From a virus, in the IMG/VR virus record IMGVR_UViG_3300030329_001142, positions 1 through 30,110 of that record: a DNA stretch of 30,110 bases. One strand, given 5' to 3'. This document shows, piece after piece, positions 5,762-11,316 of the stretch. The notes beneath the pieces are model-generated. The model saw only the letters and a list, made by a program, of their open reading frames with translations, was not told the origin of the DNA and did not search any database. The stretch's first letter is position 1; each line of letters starts with the position of its first letter. Both the position numbers and the translations under genes were made by a program.

Positions 5762-6002
5762 TCGATTTAAAAAAATGCTCTCGCTCAACGCATACAAAAA
5801 TCAGGAGAGGTGGGAAGGTGGCAAACCCTTGCAAAAAGGTAAGCCTAATTGGAGTCGAGCGAAAGTTGTGGTGCAGCAGGAACTACCACCTGGGGTCTAC
5901 GGGGTTTCTGCCTGGCAATATGATGACGGCAATATTTCGGTGGAAGTGAGCTTAGATACCCAGCCACCTGAACCGCAAGGGGGCAATGATGATTTCCAAT
6001 GA
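5751..6002 (+). CDS. hypothetical protein downstream of ERF
   Basis: 83 residues. ATG 5751 overlaps the ERF stop, and AAAGGTGA lies upstream. The N-terminus is basic (ANDRFKKMLSLNAYKNQERW), the middle reads PNWSRAKVVVQQELPPGVYG with beta character, and the end is acidic and Pro-rich (TQPPEPQGGNDDFQ). An acidic tail ending in DDF resembles the C-terminal tip of single-stranded DNA-binding proteins, but no OB fold is evident at this length, so that is only a resemblance. It is probably a recombination accessory. Confidence 0.65.
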   Translation: MANDRFKKMLSLNAYKNQERWEGGKPLQKGKPNWSRAKVVVQQELPPGVYGVSAWQYDDGNISVEVSLDTQPPEPQGGNDDFQ

Positions 6003-6198
6003 GCACAGCTTGCTGGTTAGTGTTGGTGATGCTTGTCGTCTGTTATTTGGACAGAATACAGCGACGGACAAAGCCCGGATTTATCGCATGATCCATAGTA
6101 ACAAAATTGAAGCAAAAGTCTTTGGGGCTCGTAACTACTACATCCCCAGGGCGGAGATAGAGCGCATTGCCGGATCAGCGGACAGCTCCACCGAATGA
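5986..6198 (+). CDS. excisionase-like helix-turn-helix protein
   Basis: 70 residues. SVGDACRLLFGQNTATDKARIYRMIHSNKIEAKVFGARNY with YIPRAEIERI is the MerR-like HTH_17/excisionase pattern: a short recognition helix, then a residue-exposed strand (the KVFGARNYYIP block) and a closing helix. AAGGGGG at 5977-5983 precedes tandem ATGs (5986, 5989). It lies in the operon that runs toward integrase and attP, so a directionality factor for prophage excision is the likeliest role. Transcription with the recombination genes would make it available on induction. A plain transcription factor is the alternative. Confidence 0.65.
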   Translation: MMISNEHSLLVSVGDACRLLFGQNTATDKARIYRMIHSNKIEAKVFGARNYYIPRAEIERIAGSADSSTE

Positions 6199-6358
6199 TC
6201 CGTTTTGCGTTTGGGCGACCATTGGCGAGCTGCACATACTCGCTGATGGTCGTCACCTTTTCAAACCGTTTACGTCTGAACAGTTATTTTCTTTGTCTAA
6301 AAGAATCTTAGATGCCGGGCTTGAAACTCAAAGACACGAACAAGCCAACGATACCTAA
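6167..6358 (+). CDS. small hypothetical protein before the zinc-ribbon-like gene
   Basis: 63 residues if it starts at TTG 6167 (GGAG at 6152-6155, 11 bases upstream), overlapping the excisionase-like gene by 32 bases. The well-formed part begins near NDPFCVWATIGELHILADGR and continues HLFKPFTSEQLFSLSKRILDAG, which reads like a compact alpha/beta protein. A competing 38-residue frame from ATG 6195 lacks protein-like composition. The start is the uncertain point. No function recognised. Confidence 0.45.
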   Translation: MPDQRTAPPNDPFCVWATIGELHILADGRHLFKPFTSEQLFSLSKRILDAGLETQRHEQANDT

Positions 6359-6527
6359 AGAGCCCTGCCATTATTGTGGCAAGGCTCTTGGTCTTCACGA
6401 TTGGGTGGTGAATGGGGCAGGGGAGCTGCTACACTACCCCACCTGTTGGGAACGGCGTTCCCAAGCTTCCTCCATACCGTCAGCATCCACAATGTCGCGC
6501 TCTACATCATCGAACCAATGTGAGTAA
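6312..6527 (+). CDS. small Cys/His protein convergent with integrase
   Basis: 71 residues. EPCHYCGKALGLHDWV followed by LLHYPTCWERR contains C-x2-C, then H and H-x3-C spacing that would suit a single zinc-binding knuckle. After the hexapeptide WERRSQ the remainder is a Ser/Thr-rich tail that lies antisense to the integrase C-terminus (94-base overlap), so natural homologues may end earlier. It is the last gene of the rightward operon. Possible DNA-binding or folding accessory; function not known. Confidence 0.55.
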   Translation: MPGLKLKDTNKPTIPKEPCHYCGKALGLHDWVVNGAGELLHYPTCWERRSQASSIPSASTMSRSTSSNQCE

Positions 6528-7834
6528 ATGTCTCGCGTAGTATCGATCTTCGCATGGCCTAGCAGCTCTGCAACCTTGTTATAATTTTCACCGTAAAAGT
6601 CAAAGCAATTTGATGCATAGACGTGACGCAGTTCGTGCAGTCTCATTTCCCGGTCAGGGTATGGTTTAAAACCCACTGTCCTACACGCTGCCCTTAAAAC
6701 ATTCTGGCGAAGGTGCCAGGAGTTGGTCAACATCTTCAAACTAGGGGTAATAAACACCCGGTCTTCGTCGTCAGAACACGGTGACCGCAATTTCCATTCC
6801 TGCAACTTGGCAATCAGCGAAGAGCCAATCGGAATAACACGTTCTTTGTGATTGCGGCGTGTGTCCTTGCTGGTGTCCTTTGGCGCACCAACCACGACGC
6901 CGTGCTGATCTTTTCTTATGGCGGTACGAACTAAAATTCTTTTGTTATGAAATTCAATGGACTTCCATTTGAGTGCAGCCAGCTCGCCAAAACGTAGCCC
7001 GGTGCGGCAAAGAAAAAGAAGCGCCAGTGCAAAGCACCATGTAATATTGCCGTAACTTTGCTCTGCATCTTCAGCAGCTTTAATCACCGCAGCAATCTTG
7101 TGAGGTGGAAAGGGAGCAAGCGGTGCGTCTTCTATTTCTTGCTCAGTCTGCCCATACTTTTTTCTTTTGTTTTTGATATTTCGTGCGGGGTTTTCAAGAC
7201 ACCACTTTTCTTCTTTCGCTATATCAAGAACAGCAATCAATGTCAGCTTGTATTCGTTTTGGGTACTATCTGATCGATGTGAAAATTCTTTTAATAAATC
7301 TTTACAATCGTCTTTTGTCAGATCAGCGGTTTTTAATTGACCGACAATATTGCCGTTAACAACCCTTGGTGTGTAATTGTTGAGATATTTGCCGTGGATA
7401 TCCTTTTCATAATAGCCTTCCTTGCGGCACCGCCAGTGACGTGAATCCAGGTCTTTAAATTTGTCTTTAACAATACGCTCTTTCACATCGACAAAGGCGC
7501 GAGCTCTGGCGTCATTGTCCCGATAATGGCCCCAGACAATACAGCCCTCGTCATACTCTTCCTTTATTCTCTTTTGATAAAGATCGACGGCTGCGCGAAG
7601 GGTTCCAGATTCAAACGCTGTGCTACCGCCGGTAAACACTTCTAGGATTTGACGGGCTCTTTGGATTGCTTCTTCTTCCGTGTGCTTATATTCTGGGGCC
7701 TGACCTCGAACCCTAACCGCGAAGGGTGCGCGATTTATACGAGCCTTTGATGGGCTAAAAGTTACCTTTACTTTAAGCCGTTTATTTTGGGAATTAAACT
7801 GATTGAAACTTGCTATAACTTTTGATTTTGACAT
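6434..7834 (-). CDS. int: tyrosine-recombinase integrase
   Basis: 466 residues. The catalytic set is complete: Arg I in LLFLCRTGLRFGELAALKW (near 280-300), H400-x-x-R403 in LHELRHVYASN, H426 in ELLGHAKIDTTRD, and nucleophile Y437 in DIYSHW. The N-terminal about 230 residues contain the arm-binding and core-binding (SAM-like) domains. GGAG lies 8 bases upstream of ATG 7834. The gene faces away from attP (7948-8193), the standard int-attP arrangement. Three TATAGTNACT repeats (7859-7890) stand just upstream and may control it. Its C-terminus overlaps the convergent Cys/His gene. It would integrate the phage at a host tRNA-Pro gene. Confidence 0.95.
   Translation of the reverse strand: MSKSKVIASFNQFNSQNKRLKVKVTFSPSKARINRAPFAVRVRGQAPEYKHTEEEAIQRARQILEVFTGGSTAFESGTLRAAVDLYQKRIKEEYDEGCIVWGHYRDNDARARAFVDVKERIVKDKFKDLDSRHWRCRKEGYYEKDIHGKYLNNYTPRVVNGNIVGQLKTADLTKDDCKDLLKEFSHRSDSTQNEYKLTLIAVLDIAKEEKWCLENPARNIKNKRKKYGQTEQEIEDAPLAPFPPHKIAAVIKAAEDAEQSYGNITWCFALALLFLCRTGLRFGELAALKWKSIEFHNKRILVRTAIRKDQHGVVVGAPKDTSKDTRRNHKERVIPIGSSLIAKLQEWKLRSPCSDDEDRVFITPSLKMLTNSWHLRQNVLRAACRTVGFKPYPDREMRLHELRHVYASNCFDFYGENYNKVAELLGHAKIDTTRDIYSHWFDDVERDIVDADGMEEAWERRSQQVG
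6446..6464. repeat. perfect 8-base inverted repeat where two convergent genes overlap
   Basis: TTGGGAAC (6446-6453), loop GGC, GTTCCCAA (6457-6464). It lies in the 3' ends of both integrase and the convergent small gene. It has no T-run on either side, so it is not a standard intrinsic terminator, but it could act as a bidirectional pause or mRNA 3' structure. Confidence 0.7.
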
Positions 7835-7858
7835 TTGGTTCTCCTTTTTAAAGTACTT

Positions 7859-7890
7859 TATAGTTACTGATATAGTAACTTATAGTCACT
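7859..7890. promoter_or_regulatory. three tandem TATAGTNACT repeats before integrase
   Basis: TATAGTTACT (7859-7868), TATAGTAACT (7871-7880) and TATAGTCACT (7881-7890). The first two also form an inverted repeat AGTTACT/AGTAACT around GATAT (7862-7880). They overlap the place where the integrase promoter should lie. The same motif occurs once before the exonuclease gene (3425-3434), and its core ATAGTAAC occurs in the CI/Cro gap (2040-2047). Confidence 0.55.
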
Positions 7891-7948
7891 TTTACAAGGA
7901 GCACAACCTGCTGGGGCAAAAAAAACAGGCAACGCTTCTACCCATTTT

Positions 7949-7968
7949 GTTTCCCGTTTGTTTCCCAA
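7949..7968. repeat. left arm-type repeat (direct repeat with 8165-8184)
   Basis: TTTCCCGTTTGTTTCCCAAA, identical over 20 bases to 8165-8184. It contains two GTTTCCC units 11 bases apart (7948, 7959). Probable integrase arm-binding sites. Confidence 0.7.
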
Positions 7969-8019
7969 ATCATTTTGTCTCTTGCGAAACTGTTTGTTTT
8001 CAACTACTTAAACCCCGGT

Positions 8020-8046
8020 CGGGGTGTAGCGCAGCCTGGTAGCGCA
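8020..8046 (+). other. tRNA-Pro 5' fragment (attP core)
   Basis: The 27 bases match the 5' end of a bacterial tRNA-Pro: the C1-starting acceptor strand CGGGGTG, then TAGCGCAGCCTGGTAGCGC, the D-arm typical of tRNA-Pro. After GCA the match ends and no anticodon, T-arm or acceptor 3' strand follows, so it is not a functional tRNA. It is best read as the crossover core shared with a host tRNA-Pro. The assignment to Pro rests on the C1 start and D-arm only. Confidence 0.75.
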
Positions 8047-8096
8047 AGAGTATATCCGCGAGATATTAATTACTGGCAAACGAATAAATGACGGAA

Positions 8097-8130
8097 AACC
8101 TCACTTCTTGTAAAAGCTTGACGTGAGGTT
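8097..8130 (-). terminator. possible terminator of the late operon
   Basis: AACCTCAC (8097-8104) and GTGAGGTT (8123-8130) form an 8-base stem with an 18-base loop. On the minus strand the stem ends in four T, a weak tract. It lies about 70 bases after the last late gene and before the integrase promoter, where a terminator is expected. A protein-binding site in attP is the alternative. Confidence 0.35.
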
Positions 8131-8164
8131 AACTTAAATCGATTGACAGTGACAGGGGTTTTTA

Positions 8165-8184
8165 TTTCCCGTTTGTTTCCCAAA
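8165..8184. repeat. right arm-type repeat
   Basis: Identical to 7949-7968. The cluster has a third unit GTTTCCC at 8187-8193, giving spacing of 11 and 12 bases, about one helical turn. The repeat ends just before the stop of the metallophosphoesterase gene (8196). Confidence 0.7.
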
Positions 8185-8195
8185 CTGTTTCCCGA

Positions 8196-9236
8196 TCACT
8201 TTGATCGTTTCCAACGGAGAAATTCTGCTGCCTCTTCAAGATCGCTAAACGGTTTAACAAAGCTGGCAGGACTTTTGCTCTGAGGGTCCACCACACAACA
8301 CACCGTAGCCGCTTGTTGCTGAATAGGGTAGCCCAAGTTTTCGGCGTACTGATCTAAAAATTTATATCCCCTGGCCCGAAGTAGAGTGTAGCACGTTCCG
8401 CGATAACCGTTTTCGCCCTGGCTGATTTGCCAATCGTGCTTGTGACCAGAGGCATAGATGTGTGCCTCTTCGACCATCTCTCTGCGCTGATTAGAATGAA
8501 GTGGATTGATCCATGAATGCCCTGGGAAAGAATGGCTAGCAATAACCTTTAACTCGCGCTGGTTTTTAAACACGACTTTAAACCGTGCGGTCCAATCGAG
8601 CATGGGTATCTGCTTGACGTTCATCCGGCGAAGAATCTCCGCACCCTCTCCCCAGGCGTCGTGATTTCCGATAAGGATCGCCAAATACCGCAGACCTGTG
8701 TCGTTGATAAACCAATCAGCTAAACGACGTGCTGTCGTAATTGATTGATCGCTTTGCGCGTGTAGCTTCATCAATCGTCCAGGCCAATCGCCATCCGTGG
8801 TGTCTCCAAGGTTGACGCAATACATTCCCGGCTCAGTCATCAGCTTTACATCCCTTCGCAGCAAGGGGATGTTGCAGCCGTTACTGTCTATGTGTGGGTC
8901 GCCAATAAAACAAACGCCCATAGGCTCATTATTTTTAACGGCTATCGAATACCACTTCCGTGCCGCTGATGCTTCCTGACGTTTTTTAAAACGTCGTTCC
9001 ATTGTGTCGAGTATATCCTCAACAGGAATATCATCTTCAGGAAAAACGGGGAGAGCGACTTCTTCTATTTGCGTTTTCGGCTGTTCACCTAGTATATCTC
9101 TTGCCCGTTGATAACGACTTTCAAATGTGGAGCGTTTAAGGTCTGTATGCCTTGAAGCTTCGACAACACTGCCGTGTTGTTCAACTAAATTTAAAACGTC
9201 TTGTAGTTCTTCTTCGGTCAGACTTTTTGCAGCCAT
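8196..9236 (-). CDS. HTH plus calcineurin-like metallophosphoesterase
   Basis: 346 residues. Residues 5-50 form a helix-turn-helix resembling a resolvase or small-terminase N-terminus (HGSVVEASRHTDLKRSTFES). The phosphoesterase domain (105-320) has all metal-binding blocks: GDPHID (112-117), NLGDTTDGD (142-150), GNHDAW (190-195), H235/H240 in SHSFPGHS, and GHKHDW (264-269). Such proteins hydrolyse phosphodiesters, and relatives include SbcD/Mre11 nucleases and cyclic-nucleotide phosphodiesterases; the substrate here is unknown. It directly follows lysozyme, whose stop begins at the next base, as the last late gene beside attP. A DNA-binding domain fused to a phosphoesterase suggests a nucleic acid substrate. 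Roles in packaging-related DNA processing or in countering a nucleotide-signal defence are both speculative. Confidence 0.85.
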   Translation of the reverse strand: MAAKSLTEEELQDVLNLVEQHGSVVEASRHTDLKRSTFESRYQRARDILGEQPKTQIEEVALPVFPEDDIPVEDILDTMERRFKKRQEASAARKWYSIAVKNNEPMGVCFIGDPHIDSNGCNIPLLRRDVKLMTEPGMYCVNLGDTTDGDWPGRLMKLHAQSDQSITTARRLADWFINDTGLRYLAILIGNHDAWGEGAEILRRMNVKQIPMLDWTARFKVVFKNQRELKVIASHSFPGHSWINPLHSNQRREMVEEAHIYASGHKHDWQISQGENGYRGTCYTLLRARGYKFLDQYAENLGYPIQQQAATVCCVVDPQSKSPASFVKPFSDLEEAAEFLRWKRSK

Positions 9237-9665
9237 TCACCCTCTCAATCTGTCAGATAATCTTTTCGCCCGGTGGGGAACCTGCACTGCAAATTTACTG
9301 TCCAGTAATTCGTCGGCAGCGGTAGAATAGTTGTCAGCAGACAGAGCCGACAGCATTCGATTGAAGCCAGATAGAGCCGGGTAGCCCATTTGAAAACACA
9401 GCTCAATGAGCACTCGCTTTACCCTGTCAGGCTGACGATCAAACCAATAAAATTTGCTGCATTCTTGAACACTGCGGTCTATGTCATTGCGGAGCATCAG
9501 TTCAGCTTCGTCTTCGCTGATACCCAGACCACCGCCTTCACGGTCTATATTACGGCCAAAACCGATTGTAAGCCGTGGCGGCACAGCCGTATCGTGATAG
9601 GCGTGTGCGCGAAAACCTTCCTCGATCATTAATGATGCTGTGATCTCGTCAATTATGTCGCTCAT
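9237..9665 (-). CDS. GH24 endolysin (T4-type lysozyme)
   Basis: 142 residues with the family catalytic triad: E16 in MIEEGFRAHAYHD, D25, and T33 in PPRLTIGFGRN. The downstream SALSADN and CFQMG blocks also fit small phage lysozymes. It cleaves the glycan strands of peptidoglycan. No signal peptide or SAR anchor is present at the N-terminus, so release needs a holin, and holin-like genes lie directly upstream. The start overlaps the stop of the three-helix holin gene as ATGA. Confidence 0.9.
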   Translation of the reverse strand: MSDIIDEITASLMIEEGFRAHAYHDTAVPPRLTIGFGRNIDREGGGLGISEDEAELMLRNDIDRSVQECSKFYWFDRQPDRVKRVLIELCFQMGYPALSGFNRMLSALSADNYSTAADELLDSKFAVQVPHRAKRLSDRLRG

Positions 9666-10021
9666 TTTTTACCCATAAATTTTGTCGCGCCACGAAATCC
9701 GAAGCTGGCAGCTACGATGACGCCCAGCGTATATTGGTACCACTCAGGCATGGTCGCCAATATTTCAAACCCGCGAACTGCATAGACTTCAAGTCCAGGG
9801 ATAAAGCACATACAAAGAGGTATGCAAAAAATGATGCAGAGCAGCTCGTCTTTAAAGCTGCCCGTCGATGCTCGTGCTTGTTCTATGTCCCAGTTTATTT
9901 CGCCTTCAGCTTTGGCTATAGCGACTTTGGTTTTTCCCTTAGCCTCTGCTTTTTTTCGGTCAAGATAACTGCCGCCCAGAGAGGTCACGGCACTAATAAG
10001 TGGTCCTATAAATGGAATCAT
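9662..10021 (-). CDS. three-helix holin, GTA-type
   Basis: 119 residues. The N-terminal GPLISAVTSLGGSYLDRKK is a first hydrophobic or amphipathic segment, followed by a charged Ala/Lys/Glu-rich stretch (EAKGKTKVAIAKAEGEINWD). Then comes a strong membrane helix (LLCIIFCIPLCMCFIPG, about 60-76) and another (YTLGVIVAASFGFRGATKF, about 96-114). This order matches the holins named for gene-transfer-agent release in alphaproteobacteria. It would permeabilise the inner membrane to let lysozyme out. It is coupled by ATGA to lysozyme and to the preceding holin-like gene. Confidence 0.75.
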   Translation of the reverse strand: MIPFIGPLISAVTSLGGSYLDRKKAEAKGKTKVAIAKAEGEINWDIEQARASTGSFKDELLCIIFCIPLCMCFIPGLEVYAVRGFEILATMPEWYQYTLGVIVAASFGFRGATKFMGKK

Positions 10022-10311
10022 TTGGACACCTTATTCATCAGTGCTTCCTCTAATTTTGGAAGCAAACGGATGCCGCAGTAGCCAATTAAAAATGCCAATC
10101 CAACTGCGACTTCGGCGTTAAATTTCCAATAGGACATCGCCGCCGGGATTAAGAACTCTGCCGCAATCCATCCGACAACAATACTAAGGCCAATGTCTTT
10201 TACAGCACCCCAGCCCCAGTTGCGCTTGGTCAACACGTTGGCCGCACCCCCACAGGTACTCGCAAATATGCAGCAGAACTTCCCGCCAAAAGTTGCTAAC
10301 GCCCATTCCAT
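10018..10311 (-). CDS. multi-span membrane protein of the lysis cassette (holin-like)
   Basis: 97 residues from ATG 10309-10311. A longer frame to 10377 overlaps the preceding small gene and has a Cys/Arg-rich, non-protein-like head, whereas 10311 makes a TAATG overlap with that gene's stop. Hydrophobic segments are LATFGGKFCCIFASTCGG, IGLSIVVGWIAAEFLIPAAM and VAVGLAFLIGYCGIRLLP, giving three likely spans, and the end is basic (NKVSK). A second holin, antiholin or accessory lysis membrane protein is likely from its place between holin-type genes. Confidence 0.65.
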   Translation of the reverse strand: MEWALATFGGKFCCIFASTCGGAANVLTKRNWGWGAVKDIGLSIVVGWIAAEFLIPAAMSYWKFNAEVAVGLAFLIGYCGIRLLPKLEEALMNKVSK

Positions 10312-10472
10312 TAGAGAATTTTCTCTTTCAGCAGCACAGCACCCACGGCGCAGACACCCGCAACGGCCATGCACCATCCGGCCTGTGTCAACATCGACAG
10401 AATGACAAACCCAAGGGCTACACCGGCCCAGGTAGAGGGTTCTTTAATACGAGCAACTATCCAAGTTTCCAT
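10311..10472 (-). CDS. 53-residue membrane protein of the lysis cassette
   Basis: ATG 10470-10472 to TAA 10311-10313. The product starts METWIVARIKEPSTWAGVAL, continues with a hydrophobic stretch (GFVILSMLTQAGWCMAVAG and VCAVGAVLL), and ends KEKIL. The EPSTWAG lead into a membrane span is common in very small phage holin-type proteins. GGAG stands 7 bases upstream, and the stop overlaps the next start as TAATG. It fills what would otherwise be a 160-base gap in a fully packed operon. Confidence 0.65.
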   Translation of the reverse strand: METWIVARIKEPSTWAGVALGFVILSMLTQAGWCMAVAGVCAVGAVLLKEKIL

Positions 10473-10484
10473 GTTCTTCTCCAG

Positions 10485-10709
10485 TTAAAAAAAGGTTTTT
10501 AAAAACGTCGTTACCATTGCGACCAACAGGGTGCTTATTATTATCCAGGCAAGCTTCTCCCAGCGTTTACTGTGGTTCTCGACCTGCTGCGCTAGGCTCT
10601 TTAATTCGTATGTTGCTTCGCCCCAGCGTTGACCACATTCTTTCTCATGCTTTGCAATTAGGTTGAGTGCTTCTGTTGCTAGTTGAGTGGGAGATTTGCG
10701 AGCGGCCAT
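10485..10709 (-). CDS. small coiled-coil protein with C-terminal membrane anchor
   Basis: 74 residues. A helical, charged segment (LATEALNLIAKHEKECGQRW, then YELKSLAQQVENHSKRWEKL) leads into one membrane helix at the C-terminus (AWIIISTLLVAMVTTFLKTF). This resembles XhlA-type lysis accessory proteins, which have a coiled coil before a terminal span. It is the first of the membrane-protein genes before lysozyme. A spanin is less likely because no signal peptide or lipobox is present. Confidence 0.65.
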   Translation of the reverse strand: MAARKSPTQLATEALNLIAKHEKECGQRWGEATYELKSLAQQVENHSKRWEKLAWIIISTLLVAMVTTFLKTFF

Positions 10710-10715
10710 TTGATT

Positions 10716-11012
10716 TCAATCCCTGATTTTTTTTTTGACTATCATAAAGTTTTTGCCCTGGCCGCCCTCGCACCACAGAGGTGCGTCTGGTGGAACAAGG
10801 ACAACAGTAAAAGTCCCAGTTTCTTCGTTAGCAAAAATCTGCAACAGAAACCCCGTCGCCGTGATGCCTTGAGCAGTTAGCTCTTCCCCATGCTGTTCGA
10901 GCAAATCACTTCGCGGGTTTTTTTCAGCGCAAGCCATACCCTGCGCGTTAACAGACGGGCATAAAAAAACCGCCCAAAAGGCGGCCATCAAAAATATGCT
11001 CAATTTTTTCAA
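10716..11012 (-). CDS. secreted hypothetical protein with TTG start
   Basis: 98 residues. A clear signal peptide (KKLSIFLMAAFWAVFLCPSV, cleavage likely after NAQ) leads to a small domain with Cys residues (GMACAEKN and LWCEGGQG) and a strand-rich C-terminus (GTFTVVLVPP, NFMIVKKK). The start is TTG at 11010-11012, because its bases overlap the previous stop as TTGA and the signal peptide needs these residues. I recall similar short proteins with an LVPPD-then-C-x2-GxG layout in alphaproteobacterial phages, function unknown. It sits between the fibre-proximal gene and the lysis genes, so a periplasmic lysis or exclusion role is possible. Confidence 0.65.
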   Translation of the reverse strand: MKKLSIFLMAAFWAVFLCPSVNAQGMACAEKNPRSDLLEQHGEELTAQGITATGFLLQIFANEETGTFTVVLVPPDAPLWCEGGQGKNFMIVKKKIRD

Positions 11013-11305
11013 TTTATGCTCTCAGCTTCGACACGATCTACGAAGTTTTGCTTTACCTCGTCAGTCCAGAGGGTTGATGCAATGTCTTGAACTTTAGAAT
11101 CTTCGTTACTGATGTCTGTGTTGGTATGCGTCCAGCTACCGTCAGAGTTTTTAACAGATGAACATGGAATAATAGAATGTCTATGGGGTGTTCTTGATAT
11201 TTCAACCCCATCTTCTTTGATAATGAAATCTACTCTTACACTAATTGATCCTGTGGTTGCGTTAGAGTCGATTTTAAATAGTTCAGTTTCTTTTGTAATA
11301 GCCAT
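11009..11305 (-). CDS. hypothetical protein downstream of the tail fibre
   Basis: 98 residues beginning MAITKETELFKIDSNATTGS. The N-terminal half reads as beta strands (SISVRVDFIIKEDGVEISRT), followed by SWTHTNTDIS and a helical end (LWTDEVKQNFVDRVEAESIN). Small proteins of this type with an early beta sheet often follow fibre genes in marine phages, but I cannot name a family. Its gap to the fibre gene is 11 bases. Confidence 0.65.
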   Translation of the reverse strand: MAITKETELFKIDSNATTGSISVRVDFIIKEDGVEISRTPHRHSIIPCSSVKNSDGSWTHTNTDISNEDSKVQDIASTLWTDEVKQNFVDRVEAESIN

Positions 11306-11316
11306 ATTATTATTTC

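Larger units (their letters stand above)
7948..8193. other. attP: attP: phage attachment site
   Basis: A core copied from a tRNA-Pro gene (8020-8046) is flanked by two clusters of short direct repeats (GTTTCCC/ATTTCCC at 7948, 7959 and at 8164, 8175, 8187) next to the integrase gene. This is the lambda-like layout of core plus P and P' arms. Because phage genes lie on both sides, this is attP of an unintegrated or circularly permuted genome rather than attL or attR. Confidence 0.75.
7835..8195. other. non-coding integration region (contains attP)
   Basis: A 361-base stretch without a credible gene. It holds the integrase promoter/operator repeats (7859-7890), paired arm-type repeats left (7948-7965) and right (8164-8193), the tRNA-Pro-derived core (8020-8046) and an inverted repeat (8097-8130). 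A 79-codon open frame on the plus strand across it is ignored because the DNA signals explain the region. Confidence 0.8.

Noticed and set aside
6446-6464. Intrinsic terminator between the convergent operons
   Set aside because: The stem is perfect but no T-run follows on either strand.
7803-8042. A 79-residue frame across the integration region
   Set aside because: It starts inside integrase on the opposite strand and runs through repeats and the tRNA fragment; the DNA signals explain the region better.
8020-8046. A tRNA gene
   Set aside because: Only the acceptor 5' strand and D-arm are present; no anticodon arm, T-arm or 3' acceptor strand follows. It is the core of an attachment site.
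8193-8207. Terminator hairpin CGATCA/TGATCG at the end of the late operon
   Set aside because: Short stem, overlaps the stop codon of the phosphoesterase and has no T-run.
10312-10377. N-terminal extension of the membrane protein ending at 10018
   Set aside because: The extension is Cys/Arg-rich, overlaps the 53-residue gene completely in another frame, and the start at 10311 forms a TAATG junction.
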